Below are positions 1 through 8,581 of a DNA stretch of 64,000 nucleotides, piece by piece (the stretch's first letter is position 1; every line of letters starts with the position of its first letter). The position numbers were made by a program, and so were the translations under genes. Origin of the DNA: Sphingobium sp. AS12 (GTDB taxonomy: Bacteria; Pseudomonadota; Alphaproteobacteria; Sphingomonadales; Sphingomonadaceae); assembly GCF_019097845.1 (NCBI RefSeq), contig NZ_JAHRGM010000002.1, positions 82,845-146,844 on the forward strand, written 5' to 3'. The notes under the pieces are model-generated. The model did not search any database, was not told the origin of the DNA, and saw only the letters and a list, made by a program, of their open reading frames with translations.

Positions 1-161
1 CGGCGGAACATGGGAAGTGCCTTTGCAATCTATGATGTCCCGGAACCTATCGCGGCCAGCCGCGCTGTCCAGCGTCATGCGTATTGCGCTGCTAAAACGC
101 CCCGCTATTCTAGCGTCCTCCGCGGGTGACCAACCCGGCTGCATTTTCCTAGAGGTTGTTC

Positions 162-3029
162 ATGACCCTTTCCCCCCTGTCGCGTCGCCTGTCACTGCTG
201 ATCGGCCTGTCGGCGATTGCCCTGTCCCCCATGACGCAGGCAGTGGCACAGACGGTAGCGACCAGTGCTGCGCCCGCGCCGCTCTCCAGCCTCGTGTCGG
301 CGGTCGATATTCCCTATGAGCAATTCACGCTGAAAAACGGGCTGCGGGTGATCGTCCATACCGATCGCAAGGCGCCGGTGGTGGCGGTGTCGATCTGGTA
401 TCATGTCGGATCGCGCTTTGAACCGGCAGGCAAGACCGGCTTTGCCCATCTGTTCGAGCATCTGATGTTCTATGGCTCTGAAAATGCCGATGGCCCGTTT
501 TTCGGGCGGCTGGAGGATATTGGCGCGACCGACTGGAACGGGACGACCTGGTTCGACCGGACTAATTATTTCGAGACGGTGCCGACCGGGGCGCTCGACC
601 GGGCGCTGTTCCTGGAGTCGGACCGGATGGGGCATCTGCTGGGCGCGGTGACGCAGCAGAAGCTGGATACCCAGCGCGGCGTCGTCCAGAATGAAAAGCG
701 GATGGGGGAGAATGAACCCTATGGGCTGGTCGAATATGCGCAGCTGGCCGCTTTGCTGCCCGAAGGCCATCCCTATCGCCATTCGACCATCGGGTCGATG
801 GCGGACCTGAACAGCGCCAGTCTGGGTGATGTGCAAAACTGGTTCAAGACCCATTATGGTCCCAACAATGCCGTGCTGGTGCTGGCCGGGGATATTGACG
901 CGGCGACCGCGAAGAAGAAGGTCGAGCGCTGGTTCGGCAATATCGCGGCTGGCCCCGCGCCGCAGGATGTGGACGCGACCGTCCCGACGCTCGACAAGGA
1001 TGTCGAGAAGGTGATGCATGACAATGTCGCGGCCACCCGCCTCTACCGCAACTGGGTGGTGCCGGGCGTCAATGGCGCGGATCTGCCCGCGCTTGATCTG
1101 GCGCTGTCGGTTTTTGGTGGGCTGGCTTCCTCGCGGCTCTACAACACCCTTGTGCGCGACGAGAAGGTGGCGGTGGGCGTCAAGGCCAGCGTCCAGCCGT
1201 TCGAGAAATTGAGCCTGGCCGAGATTACCGTCGATGTGAAGCCGGGGACCGATGCGGTCGCCGTGGGCAAGCGGCTCGATGCGCTGCTGGCCGACTATCT
1301 GGCCAAGGGACCGAGCGCCGACGAGGTGCAGCGCGCCGCGACCCGGCAGCTGGCGGGGACGATATCGGGACTGGAGCAGGTCGGCGGCTTTTCGGGCAAG
1401 GCGGTGACGCTGGCCGAAGGGGCGGTCTATTCCAACGACCCGGAGAAATATCGCAAGGATCTGGCCGCCTATGCCAGCGCGACCCCTGCCCAGGTGGGTG
1501 AGGCCGCGCGCAAATGGCTGGGGCGGCCGGTGTTCCGCCTGACGGTGGCACCGGGCGAACGATCGGCGGCGGACAATGCGCTGGCGGGGAATGCGACGCA
1601 TAAGCCCGCTTATTTCCGTGATCCCGCCGCGCCTGCACCAGCGGCAGCGACGCCGCCTGCCCCCACCAAGATTGCCGAGCCGCCCATCGAGCCAGTGGCT
1701 GATCTGGATTTCCCGACGGTCGAACATGCGAGACTCAAGAACGGAATCGCCGTGCAGTTTGCGCGTCGGGCGACGGTGCCGACGGTGCGGGTGTCGGTGG
1801 CGTTCGATGCGGGCAATGCGGCGGATGATCGGGCCAAGCTCGGCACGGCGGCGCTGACGACGGCGTTGCTGGACGAGGGGACCAAGACCCGCAGTGCGCT
1901 GGACATTGCGCAGGAGCAAGAGCGGCTGGGCGCATCGGTGAGCGCGGGCAACAGCATGGACCGGACCACGGTGGGGCTGTTTGCGTTGAAGCCCAATCTG
2001 GATGCGTCGCTGGGGCTGCTGGCCGATGTGGTGCGCAATCCCGCTTTCGCGCCGGGCGAGGTGGAGCGGCTGCGCGGGCAGATGCTGACCCGGATCGCGG
2101 CGGAAAAGACCGAGCCGACCGCGATCGCCCAGCGGATGTTGCCGCCGCTGCTTTATGGCAAGGCGCATCCCTATGGCATTCCCTTTACCGGGTCGGGCAC
2201 GGAAAGCGGGGTCAAGGCGGTGACGCGGGCGGACCTGACCGCTTTCCATGACCGCTGGCTGCGGCCTGACAATGCGACGATCTTCGTCACCGGCGACACC
2301 AGCCTGGCCGAATTGCTGCCGTTGCTGGAAAAGCGCTTTGGCGACTGGAAAGCGCCTGCGACGGCAAAGGGCACCAAGCTGTTCCGCATGGACCGGATGG
2401 CGCGCCCGCCGCGGATCATCCTGATCGACAAGCCGCAAAGCCCGCAGTCGATGATTCTGGCCGGGGTTCTGACAGCCAAGAAGGGGACCGACAATCCGGT
2501 GACGCTCCAGTCGGCCAATGAAGTGCTGGGCGGCAGCACGACGTCGCGGCTGACGATGGATCTGCGCGAGACCAAAGGCTGGGCCTATGGCGCCGGGACA
2601 TCTCTGCCCGGCGTCAAGGACACTATCCCGCTGCTGGTCTATGCCCCGGTGCAGACCGACAAGACCGGCGAATCAATCATCGCGGCGCGGCAGGACATCA
2701 AGGATTTCCTGACGACCAAGGGGACGAGCGAGGCCGAGCGGAACCAGACGATCAACGGGCAAATCCTGTCGCTGCCCGGCAGTTTCGAGACGTCGTCCGA
2801 CTTGCTGGGCGCGATGATGCGCAACAGCCTGATCGGGCGGGCGGATGATTTCTACGAGACGCTGCCCAACATCTACCGCGCGATGACCGCAGCCGATTTC
2901 GACAAGGCGGCGCGCGAGGCGATCAATGCCGACGGGCTGATCTGGGTCGTGGTGGGCGACGCAAAACTGGTGCGGCCGCAGCTTGACGCGGTGGGCTTGC
3001 CGGTCGAAACCGGCACCCTGGCTGACTGA
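162..3029 (+). CDS. Exported M16 family zinc metallopeptidase (double-domain, pitrilysin/insulinase type)
   Basis: A protein of about 955 residues with a signal peptide (residues 1-30, hydrophobic core followed by AVAQ) and two M16 halves. The first half carries the inverted zinc motif HLFEH at residues 96-100, with the downstream helix RGVVQNEKR supplying the expected distal glutamate. The second half (from about residue 510) lacks HxxEH, as is usual for the inactive partner domain. A Pro/Ala-rich linker (about 485-505) joins the halves. It probably degrades peptides in the periplasm. The ATG at 162 was chosen over an in-frame TTG six bases upstream because it begins a normal signal peptide. 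Bases 1-161 hold no gene I can recognise. Confidence 0.9.
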   Translation: MTLSPLSRRLSLLIGLSAIALSPMTQAVAQTVATSAAPAPLSSLVSAVDIPYEQFTLKNGLRVIVHTDRKAPVVAVSIWYHVGSRFEPAGKTGFAHLFEHLMFYGSENADGPFFGRLEDIGATDWNGTTWFDRTNYFETVPTGALDRALFLESDRMGHLLGAVTQQKLDTQRGVVQNEKRMGENEPYGLVEYAQLAALLPEGHPYRHSTIGSMADLNSASLGDVQNWFKTHYGPNNAVLVLAGDIDAATAKKKVERWFGNIAAGPAPQDVDATVPTLDKDVEKVMHDNVAATRLYRNWVVPGVNGADLPALDLALSVFGGLASSRLYNTLVRDEKVAVGVKASVQPFEKLSLAEITVDVKPGTDAVAVGKRLDALLADYLAKGPSADEVQRAATRQLAGTISGLEQVGGFSGKAVTLAEGAVYSNDPEKYRKDLAAYASATPAQVGEAARKWLGRPVFRLTVAPGERSAADNALAGNATHKPAYFRDPAAPAPAAATPPAPTKIAEPPIEPVADLDFPTVEHARLKNGIAVQFARRATVPTVRVSVAFDAGNAADDRAKLGTAALTTALLDEGTKTRSALDIAQEQERLGASVSAGNSMDRTTVGLFALKPNLDASLGLLADVVRNPAFAPGEVERLRGQMLTRIAAEKTEPTAIAQRMLPPLLYGKAHPYGIPFTGSGTESGVKAVTRADLTAFHDRWLRPDNATIFVTGDTSLAELLPLLEKRFGDWKAPATAKGTKLFRMDRMARPPRIILIDKPQSPQSMILAGVLTAKKGTDNPVTLQSANEVLGGSTTSRLTMDLRETKGWAYGAGTSLPGVKDTIPLLVYAPVQTDKTGESIIAARQDIKDFLTTKGTSEAERNQTINGQILSLPGSFETSSDLLGAMMRNSLIGRADDFYETLPNIYRAMTAADFDKAAREAINADGLIWVVVGDAKLVRPQLDAVGLPVETGTLAD

Positions 3030-3052
3030 CAATTTCCAAAGGAGTGAATGAG

Positions 3053-3355
3053 ATGGCAAGTGTCGATGGCGCCTATGATTGCGTGGCCAAGACGCCGATG
3101 GGCGACCAGAAGGGCGTGTTCACCGTGATCAGCAATGGCGACCGGTTCAACGGCACCTTTGCGGGCATGATGGGGTCGCTCGACGTGGTCGATGGCAAGG
3201 TCGCGGGCAACAGCCTGACCTGGAAGATGGAAATGACCATGCCGATGCCGATGACGCTGGAGTGCGAAGCGGACGTCAGCGGGGACGCGATTACCGGGAC
3301 GATGCAGCTGGGCGCGTTCGGCGCTTCGGCCTTTACCGGTACGCGGCGGGCCTGA
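3053..3355 (+). CDS. Small hypothetical protein, beta-rich
   Basis: A 100-residue protein that starts 23 nt after the M16 peptidase gene, behind a good AAAGGAG ribosome-binding site (3038-3044), so it is probably cotranscribed. There is no signal peptide or membrane segment. The chain alternates Gly, Thr, Val and Met-rich strands (GVFTV, GTFAG, GTMQL), which suggests a small beta-barrel or sandwich. I do not recognise a characterised family. An in-frame GTG at 3044 is less likely as the start because it overlaps the ribosome-binding site. A short GC hairpin (3366-3382) without a T run follows. Confidence 0.75.
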   Translation: MASVDGAYDCVAKTPMGDQKGVFTVISNGDRFNGTFAGMMGSLDVVDGKVAGNSLTWKMEMTMPMPMTLECEADVSGDAITGTMQLGAFGASAFTGTRRA

Positions 3356-3434
3356 GTTGGCGGGGGCCGGGTGATGCCCGGCTCCCTTAACCCGACACTG
3401 AGCTGGACAATGACAACGCCCTTGCCCGTTTATG

Positions 3435-3452
3435 ATTAGTTAGCTAACTAAT
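3435..3452. promoter_or_regulatory. Perfect 18-bp palindrome, probable MarR operator
   Basis: ATTAGTTAGCTAACTAAT is a perfect inverted repeat ending four bases before the MarR start codon. Palindromes built on TTAGTTAGCTAACTAA are typical MarR/SlyA-type sites, so autorepression is the simplest reading. It would cover the ribosome-binding and start region. Confidence 0.75.
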
Positions 3453-3456
3453 TGAT

Positions 3457-3951
3457 ATGAAAGAGCGGGACGCCGGGCGGGCTTTATTGCATGTGCTGGG
3501 GCCGGTGGCGCGGGGATGGCGGCAGACGGCGGATGGGGCGCTGGCGGGCCTTGGCGTGTCCGGGAGCGCGGGCTGGTGTCTGGTGCATCTGGCCAGCGTG
3601 GGCGCGGTGTCGCGGCAGGCAGAGCTGGCGCAGTGGCTGGAGGTCAGCGCGCCCTCGCTGGTGCGGACGCTGGATCAGTTGCAGCGCGCCGGGTGGATCG
3701 AGCGGACGACCGATCCAGAGGATGGGCGGTCCAACCGGGTGACGCTGACCCCGGCGGGCAAGGCCATGGCGGCGCAGATTCAGGCGCGGCTGGACGTGCT
3801 GGCCGGCGAATTGCTGGGCGGCTTGCCGGACGGGGCGGTGGAGATCGCGGTGGAGCTGCTGGGATTGCTCCGGCTGCGGATTGCCGAACAGAAGCTGGCG
3901 CAGCTATTAGCCGATGGCGGCGATGATCCTGCGGGGGACGCGGAGCAGTGA
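3457..3951 (+). CDS. MarR family transcriptional regulator
   Basis: A 164-residue protein with a central winged helix: recognition region SRQAELAQWLEVSAPSLVRT, then the wing with DPEDGRSNRVTLT (about residues 88-102), a classic MarR wing signature. The C-terminal helix would form the dimer interface. It lies four bases after a perfect palindrome and probably represses itself. It converges with the GH43 gene, their 3' ends overlapping by 45 bp. No efflux or detoxification gene, the usual MarR partner, lies beside it, so its target is unknown. Confidence 0.88.
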   Translation: MKERDAGRALLHVLGPVARGWRQTADGALAGLGVSGSAGWCLVHLASVGAVSRQAELAQWLEVSAPSLVRTLDQLQRAGWIERTTDPEDGRSNRVTLTPAGKAMAAQIQARLDVLAGELLGGLPDGAVEIAVELLGLLRLRIAEQKLAQLLADGGDDPAGDAEQ

Positions 3952-4845
3952 GCCGTGGCGCGCACCCGGCGGCATGATCACGCGGGGGCTGACATCGCTC
4001 CATGTCAACATGTCGCGGGTGATGGCCGCGCCCCAGCGGCCTTCCTTATAGACGTCATAATAGCAGATCAGCGCGTCGCCAACCTGCGCGGTCATCGGCC
4101 CTTCGACCCAGGACGGGGAGAAGGGGGGCGAGAGCGGGCCGAAGGGACCGGCGGGGCTTTGCGCGGGCGCACTGCGCAGCCATTTGCGCGGCGGAGTGAG
4201 GGTTTCGTCCTTGATGATGAGGTGGAGGCTGCCGTCGGGCGCGCGGGCGAAGCTGCCGTCGATCAGGCTGAAACCGGGATCGTAGAGCGGTTGTGGCGGG
4301 GTGAAGGTCACGAAATCCGGGGTGGTGGTGGACCAGAGACGATGGTTGTAGCCCGATTCTGATGTGCCTGCGGTGTCCGGGTAGAGCCCCGTTACGGTGC
4401 TGGACCAGAAGAGCATCCAGTGGCGGGCGACGGGGTTGTAGATCGCTTCGGGCGCCCAGCAATTGCAGGTGCCGGGGACGGTGGCCATGACCGGCAGCGC
4501 GCGTTGGGGCGACCAGCGGATGAGGTCGGCGCTGGTCGCGTGGCCGATCGTCACCCCTTCCCAGGCGGTGGTCCAGAGCAGGTGGAAGGTCGCCCCGTCG
4601 TGAAACAGGAAGGGGTCGCGCAGCAGCTTGGTCTCGCCCACTTGCGGGACGAGCAGGCTGCGGCCAGCGGCCAGCGGGCGGAAGGTGAAGCCATCGTCGC
4701 TGGCGGCGAGTTTGAGGCCGTCGGCTTCGCCCTTACCGCTAGTGAAATAGGCGAAGAGGAGCGGGTCGGCGGCTAAGGCGGGCCGGGTGGCGCAGGCGGT
4801 GAGGGCCAGTGCGCCTGCCCCCAACGCAAAATCGCGCCGGTTCAT
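3907..4845 (-). CDS. Exported GH43-like glycosidase (five-bladed beta-propeller)
   Basis: A 312-residue protein. The N-terminus MNRRDFALGAGALALTAC looks like a twin-arginine signal, with a lipobox-like LTAC. The body has propeller features of GH43/GH32-type enzymes: LLRDPFLFHDG with a likely catalytic Asp, then CWAPEAIYNP, and LIDGSFARAPDG with a further acidic residue. The expected role is removal of arabinose or similar residues from side chains of rhamnogalacturonan-I or arabinogalactan. Its ATG overlaps the GH53 stop codon by four bases, so it is the last gene of a kduI-kduD-GH53-GH43 series. Exact substrate cannot be read from sequence. Confidence 0.75.
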   Translation of the reverse strand: MNRRDFALGAGALALTACATRPALAADPLLFAYFTSGKGEADGLKLAASDDGFTFRPLAAGRSLLVPQVGETKLLRDPFLFHDGATFHLLWTTAWEGVTIGHATSADLIRWSPQRALPVMATVPGTCNCWAPEAIYNPVARHWMLFWSSTVTGLYPDTAGTSESGYNHRLWSTTTPDFVTFTPPQPLYDPGFSLIDGSFARAPDGSLHLIIKDETLTPPRKWLRSAPAQSPAGPFGPLSPPFSPSWVEGPMTAQVGDALICYYDVYKEGRWGAAITRDMLTWSDVSPRVIMPPGARHGSLLRVPRRIIAAIG

Positions 4846-6053
4846 GGATTATAGTCTTTCGCCATCTGGGCGTAGAGATCGAGCAGGGGGTTGGCGATAT
4901 AGTCGCCGCCTTCGCCGATCGGGCCGGTCTGTTCGGGCTTTGGCGGTGGTGGGGCGCTGGCGAGGCCGCCGGGGGCTTCGGCGCTGTTGATGCCCTGGCT
5001 CAGCAGATCGGGTTTCGCGCCTTCGCCTGCGTTGCGGCCCTCCCGGTCGAACAGGGCTTCCTGATGACGGGTCGGTTCCCAGATGAAAGTCCCCCAGCCG
5101 CGCCGGTCGGGCAGGGCGTGGACCAGATCATTGAGGTAGCGTTTGCGGCTGGAATATTCGGCGACCAGCAGGCCTTTGCCGGGATAGCGGGCGAGGAACT
5201 GGTCGAAGGTCGTGGCCCAGTCCCCCTGTGCGCGCTGCTGGTAGCAGGAGAAGCCGATGACGTCGAAATCGACCTTGCGGGCGATCAGCGCGTCGGTCCA
5301 TTCGCGCACGATTGGCCAGTGGCGGCCAAGATGATTGTGGAGCTGGATGGCGATGGCGGGTTCGGCGCGGCGCGCACCCGCTATCCCGGCGCGCAGCAAA
5401 GCGGCGAAGGCATCGAAGCCGCCCACGGCCCCGACCTTGGCATGGTTGGCGTCGGTGACGGGGTTGCCGGTGGGGGTGGAGAGCTTCACCCGGCCATGGG
5501 GCCAGAGGATGCCGAAGGTGGTTTCGTTGCCGATGACGGCCATGTCGACCGGCGCGCCGCCCGCGCGCATGGCGACCAGCGTGTCGTGGGTGTGGGCTTC
5601 GACGGCTTTGGCGAGTTGGGGGAGGTCGTATCCGGCCCAGGATGCGGGGACGCCCTGATGTTCCGGGTCGGCCCATGTGTCGCTATAGTGGAAGCTGAGG
5701 ACGAGATAGAGGCCTGCGTCGCGGATGCGGCGGCCCAATGTGATGGTCTGGGCGAGGCCTGCCCAGGCCTTGTCGGGTTCGCGTCTGGAATAGCCCTTGG
5801 CGGGATCGACGAAGATGCGCAGGCGGATGGCGTTGAACCCGGCGTCGCGCAACAGGAGGATAGGGTCTTTCCGCACGTCGCCGACGAAATAGCGCGCACC
5901 GGCGGCTTCATCTTCGGGAATCCAGCTGATGTCGGCCCCGATGAGGAAGGGGCCGGGGCGGGTGCCGGTCTTTTTAGGCGCGGCGAAGGCCGGGCTGGCG
6001 AGCAGTGGCAGGGCTGTAGCGGCGAGCGCGGCGCGGCGGGTGAGGGCGGGCAT
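4842..6053 (-). CDS. Exported GH53 endo-beta-1,4-galactanase
   Basis: A 403-residue protein with signal peptide (ALTRRAALAATALPLLASPAFAA). GH53 features are clear: FLIGADISWIPE at the start of the barrel, GFNAIRLRIFVDP, SFHYSDTWADP, the acid/base glutamate in VIGNETTFG and the nucleophile glutamate in LLVAEYSSRKRY. It should cut beta-1,4-galactan or type I arabinogalactan side chains of RG-I. The ATG at 6053 has AAAGGAG eight bases upstream; the reading frame stays open upstream but that region is repeat and kduD shadow. Near the C-terminus is an odd Ala/Pro-rich stretch (GLASAPPPPKPEQ) not needed for the barrel. It is translationally coupled to the GH43 gene. Confidence 0.88.
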   Translation of the reverse strand: MPALTRRAALAATALPLLASPAFAAPKKTGTRPGPFLIGADISWIPEDEAAGARYFVGDVRKDPILLLRDAGFNAIRLRIFVDPAKGYSRREPDKAWAGLAQTITLGRRIRDAGLYLVLSFHYSDTWADPEHQGVPASWAGYDLPQLAKAVEAHTHDTLVAMRAGGAPVDMAVIGNETTFGILWPHGRVKLSTPTGNPVTDANHAKVGAVGGFDAFAALLRAGIAGARRAEPAIAIQLHNHLGRHWPIVREWTDALIARKVDFDVIGFSCYQQRAQGDWATTFDQFLARYPGKGLLVAEYSSRKRYLNDLVHALPDRRGWGTFIWEPTRHQEALFDREGRNAGEGAKPDLLSQGINSAEAPGGLASAPPPPKPEQTGPIGEGGDYIANPLLDLYAQMAKDYNP

Positions 6054-6135
6054 CCTGTCTCCTTTGCGTGGGGCGGGAGGGAGGGTTGGTGCCTCCTCTT
6101 GTTTGGGCTTTTGGGTTGGTGTGCGACGCCCTGGG

Positions 6136-6153
6136 CTCCCGCTTTCGCGGGAG
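6136..6153. repeat. REP-like hairpin (CTCCCGC-TTTC-GCGGGAG)
   Basis: A 7-bp stem with a 4-nt loop in the 110-bp gap between kduD and the GH53 gene. It resembles half of the GTTCCCGC...GCGGGAAC element at 59173-59234. It may stabilise or attenuate the polycistronic mRNA. Confidence 0.6.
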
Positions 6154-6163
6154 AACGGGTGGA

Positions 6164-6919
6164 TTAGCGCGCCAGCCATCCGCCATCGACGGCGAGGGTG
6201 TGGCCGTGGATATAGTTTGCGGCTGGTGAGGCGAGGAACACGGCGGCTCCGCCAATGTCGCTGGCGTCGCCCCAGCGACCTGCGGGGATGCGTTCCTGGA
6301 TCTGGCGGTTGCGGGTTTCGTCGGCTTGCAGCGCGGCGGTGTTGTTGGTGGCGATATAGCCCGGCGCGATGGCGTTGACGTTGACGCCTTTGGCCGCCCA
6401 TTCGTTTGCCAGCAGCTTGGTGAGACCCGCGACGCCGCTCTTGGACGCGGTGTAGCTCGGCACGCGGATGCCGCCCTGGAAGGAGAGCAGGGAGGCGATG
6501 TTGATGATCTTGCCTGCACCCTGACCGATCATGTGGCGACCGGCGGCCTGGCTGAGGAAGAACAGCACCTTCAAATTGGTGTCGATCACTGCGTCCCAAT
6601 CCGCCTCGGTAAAGTCCACGCTGTCGGCTCTACGGATGATCCCGGCATTGTTGACCAGGATATGGAGGCCACCCAGCGTGGCGATGGTTTCGTCGATGAC
6701 GCGCTGAACCGGCTCGATGGTGGAGAGGTCCGCCGAGACGATCTCGGCCCGGCGCCCCAGCGCGCGGACCTTCTGCACCGTCTCCAGCGCAGGCGTGCGG
6801 CCGACAGCGGCGATGTCCGCACCAGCGCTGGCGAGCGAGAGGGCGATCGCCTGGCCAATGCCGGTATTCGCGCCGGTGACGATGGCGACTTTGCCGGTGA
6901 GGTCGAAGGGGTTGGTCAT
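6164..6919 (-). CDS. kduD: 2-dehydro-3-deoxy-D-gluconate 5-dehydrogenase (KduD), SDR family
   Basis: A 251-residue classical short-chain dehydrogenase. It has the Rossmann motif TGANTGIG (about residues 15-22), NNAG (about 88-91), catalytic Ser in NIASLL and YTASK with the catalytic Tyr and Lys (about 153-157), and a C-terminus ending VDGGWLAR. The overall sequence, including NNAGIIRRADSVDFTEADWD, is typical of KduD. It reduces the 5-keto group of 2,5-diketo-3-deoxygluconate, giving KDG. It lies between kduI and a GH53 gene in one string, as expected for uronate catabolism. KDG kinase and aldolase genes are not in the window. Confidence 0.92.
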   Translation of the reverse strand: MTNPFDLTGKVAIVTGANTGIGQAIALSLASAGADIAAVGRTPALETVQKVRALGRRAEIVSADLSTIEPVQRVIDETIATLGGLHILVNNAGIIRRADSVDFTEADWDAVIDTNLKVLFFLSQAAGRHMIGQGAGKIINIASLLSFQGGIRVPSYTASKSGVAGLTKLLANEWAAKGVNVNAIAPGYIATNNTAALQADETRNRQIQERIPAGRWGDASDIGGAAVFLASPAANYIHGHTLAVDGGWLAR

Positions 6920-6931
6920 GGGGTTTCCTGT

Positions 6932-7023
6932 CCCCCTCCCTTCAGGGAGGGGTTAGGGGAGGGGCTGTCGGGACCGGGCGTTGCGGACATGCCCTCCCCC
7001 GACCCCTCCCTGAAGTGAGGGGA
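6932..7023. repeat. Imperfect inverted repeat of the CCCCTCCC family
   Basis: This element fills the 107-bp gap between kduI and kduD. A left hairpin (CCCTCCCTTCAGGGAGGGG, 6934-6952) is followed by AGGGGAGGGGCTGTCGGG, and a right copy has CCTCCCCCGACCCCTCCCTG and GAAGTGAGGGGA. It is a mobile-looking palindromic unit placed inside an operon, probably transcribed with it. Confidence 0.7.
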
Positions 7024-7026
7024 GAA

Positions 7027-7866
7027 TTACGCCAGCTGGCAGATGTCCAGCACGTTCATGTCGGTATAATCCTGATTCTCGCCCGCCATCGCCCAGATGA
7101 AGGCATAGGCTTTGGTGCCCGATCCCATATGGATCGACCAGGGTGGCGAGATGACCGCTTCCTCGTTCGCCATGACGATGTGCCGCATCGCGTCGCCCTC
7201 GCCCATATAATGGAATACGCGATCGGCCGGGCCATCCAGCTCGAAATAGAAATAAATCTCGCTGCGCCGCTCATGGATATGCGGGGGCATGGTGTTCCAG
7301 ACCGAGCCGGGCTTGAGCACGGTCAAGCCCATGACCAGCTGCGCGCTGTCGCAAATTCCGGGGATGACCAGCTGATAGATGGTGCGCTCGTTGGATTCTT
7401 CCAGGCTGCCGCGTTCCAGCGTCGTCGCGTCGGCCAGCGAGATCAGGCGCGTCGTGAACGCCTTGTGCGCCGGGCAGGAGGCGAGATAGTAGCGCGCGCC
7501 TGCGCCCGCAAACTGCACATCCTTCGCGCCCATGGTGACATAGAGGCAATCCTTGTTGCCCAGGGTGAAGCTCTCGCCATCCACGGTCACGGTGCCGGTG
7601 ACGCCCGACACATTGACGATCGCCAGTTCGCGCCGTTCCAGGAACGGGTGGCCAGCGGCGGAGGCGGGTTCGGTCTGGGCGGGCAGCGCCACCGGCGCAT
7701 CGGCGACCGCGACGCCGCCGATCACGAAGCGTTCGGCATGGGTGTAGTTCAGCACGCACTCGCCATCGCGGAACAGCCCGCCGATCAGGTAACGATCGCG
7801 CAACTCGTCATTGCTGACGCACTCCATCATGTCCGGGTGGGTTGCGTAATAGGTCTTGTCGAACAT
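7027..7866 (-). CDS. kduI: 5-dehydro-4-deoxy-D-glucuronate isomerase (KduI)
   Basis: A 279-residue cupin-type protein starting [20 protein letters not shown], a start typical of KduI. Metal-ligand region [17 protein letters not shown] (about residues 190-210) and a later His (SIHMGSGT) match the zinc site of the family. The enzyme converts 5-keto-4-deoxyuronate, released from unsaturated uronic acid, to 2,5-diketo-3-deoxygluconate, the KduD substrate. The ATG is preceded by a GGAGAG ribosome-binding site. It is the first gene after an operator-like site (7937-7947), so it probably heads the kduI-kduD-GH53-GH43 unit. Confidence 0.93.
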   Translation of the reverse strand: MFDKTYYATHPDMMECVSNDELRDRYLIGGLFRDGECVLNYTHAERFVIGGVAVADAPVALPAQTEPASAAGHPFLERRELAIVNVSGVTGTVTVDGESFTLGNKDCLYVTMGAKDVQFAGAGARYYLASCPAHKAFTTRLISLADATTLERGSLEESNERTIYQLVIPGICDSAQLVMGLTVLKPGSVWNTMPPHIHERRSEIYFYFELDGPADRVFHYMGEGDAMRHIVMANEEAVISPPWSIHMGSGTKAYAFIWAMAGENQDYTDMNVLDICQLA

Positions 7867-7936
7867 GGAGTCTCTCCGCTGGCGGGCTTTGGCCCGGCTT
7901 ATAGCGGGGGACGGGCGGCCTGTCAGCCATAAATTC

Positions 7937-7947
7937 CCGATATATGG
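7937..7947. promoter_or_regulatory. Putative locus operator upstream of kduI (CCGATATATGG)
   Basis: The 11-mer CCGATATATGG is identical to a site upstream of rhaM (28869-28879) and related to CCATATAGTGG-type sites elsewhere in the locus. It lies about 71-81 bp upstream of kduI, next to the lutC stop codon. A second near-palindrome, TGGACTAATGGTCCG, overlaps its right side. Confidence 0.55.
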
Positions 7948-7948
7948 A

Positions 7949-8581
7949 CTAATGGTCCGAAATGTGAGGAAATTCGTCGCGCAGCAGGATGACATGGAGG
8001 AAGCGCGGGCCGTGCGCGCCGCGGACATAGGTGCCTTCAATGTCGGTCGTGCCGGACACGCCGGTGATCCAGTAATGGGCGCGCGGTTGCGGGCCTGGGA
8101 GGGGGGCGTCCTCCAGATGGGCGGCGATGGCGGCGACCGGCAGCAGGACGATGTGGTGGAGCGTCAGGAAATTAGGCAGCATCGGCGCGGTCGGGCTGGT
8201 TTCGAAGATCAGCGATCCGGTTTCGGCGATGGCGGTGCGGGCAATGGCGAGGGTGGCGGTTTCGTCCGGCGCGGCAGTGGCGTGGAGGGTGAAGGCGGAC
8301 CAGTCGCAGACGTCAAGGCGCGGATCGGGCGGGCAGCAGAGGGTGAGGGGTTCGTGCTGGTCGGCGAGATAGCGGGCGATTGCTGCGGGGAGGTCGGTGA
8401 GGCTGGCGATGACGTCATGGCTGGCATTGACGCTAGGAAGGGCCAGCCGGGCGAGAAATTCGGACAAGAGATTGGTGGCGTCCACTGCTGGGCGTTCGGG
8501 GGTGCCGAGCAGCGCGGCGGCTTGCGAGGCATCCGGGGCGGGGCTTTGCAGGCGGGCGAGGATCGCGGCACGGGCGCTCAT
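7949..8581 (-). CDS. lutC: LUD-domain lactate utilization protein LutC
   Basis: A 210-residue protein of the LutC/YkgG (LUD domain) family. The family signature [14 protein letters not shown] occurs at about residues 135-148 and the C-terminal [18 protein letters not shown] at about 175-192. It forms part of the LutABC complex that oxidises L-lactate to pyruvate. Its ATG overlaps the lutB stop codon by four bases, so the two are coupled. It ends 82 bp before the kduI start region. Confidence 0.9.
   Translation of the reverse strand: MSARAAILARLQSPAPDASQAAALLGTPERPAVDATNLLSEFLARLALPSVNASHDVIASLTDLPAAIARYLADQHEPLTLCCPPDPRLDVCDWSAFTLHATAAPDETATLAIARTAIAETGSLIFETSPTAPMLPNFLTLHHIVLLPVAAIAAHLEDAPLPGPQPRAHYWITGVSGTTDIEGTYVRGAHGPRFLHVILLRDEFPHISDH

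Noticed and set aside
192..2438. A 748-codon open frame on the minus strand inside the M16 peptidase gene
   Set aside because: It is a GC-rich antisense shadow: no family features, very Arg/His-rich product, and the plus-strand gene is certain.
4809..6167. A 452-codon plus-strand frame opposite the GH53 gene
   Set aside because: Composition is Gly/Ala/Asp-rich without domains, and it lies antisense to a gene with clear catalytic motifs.
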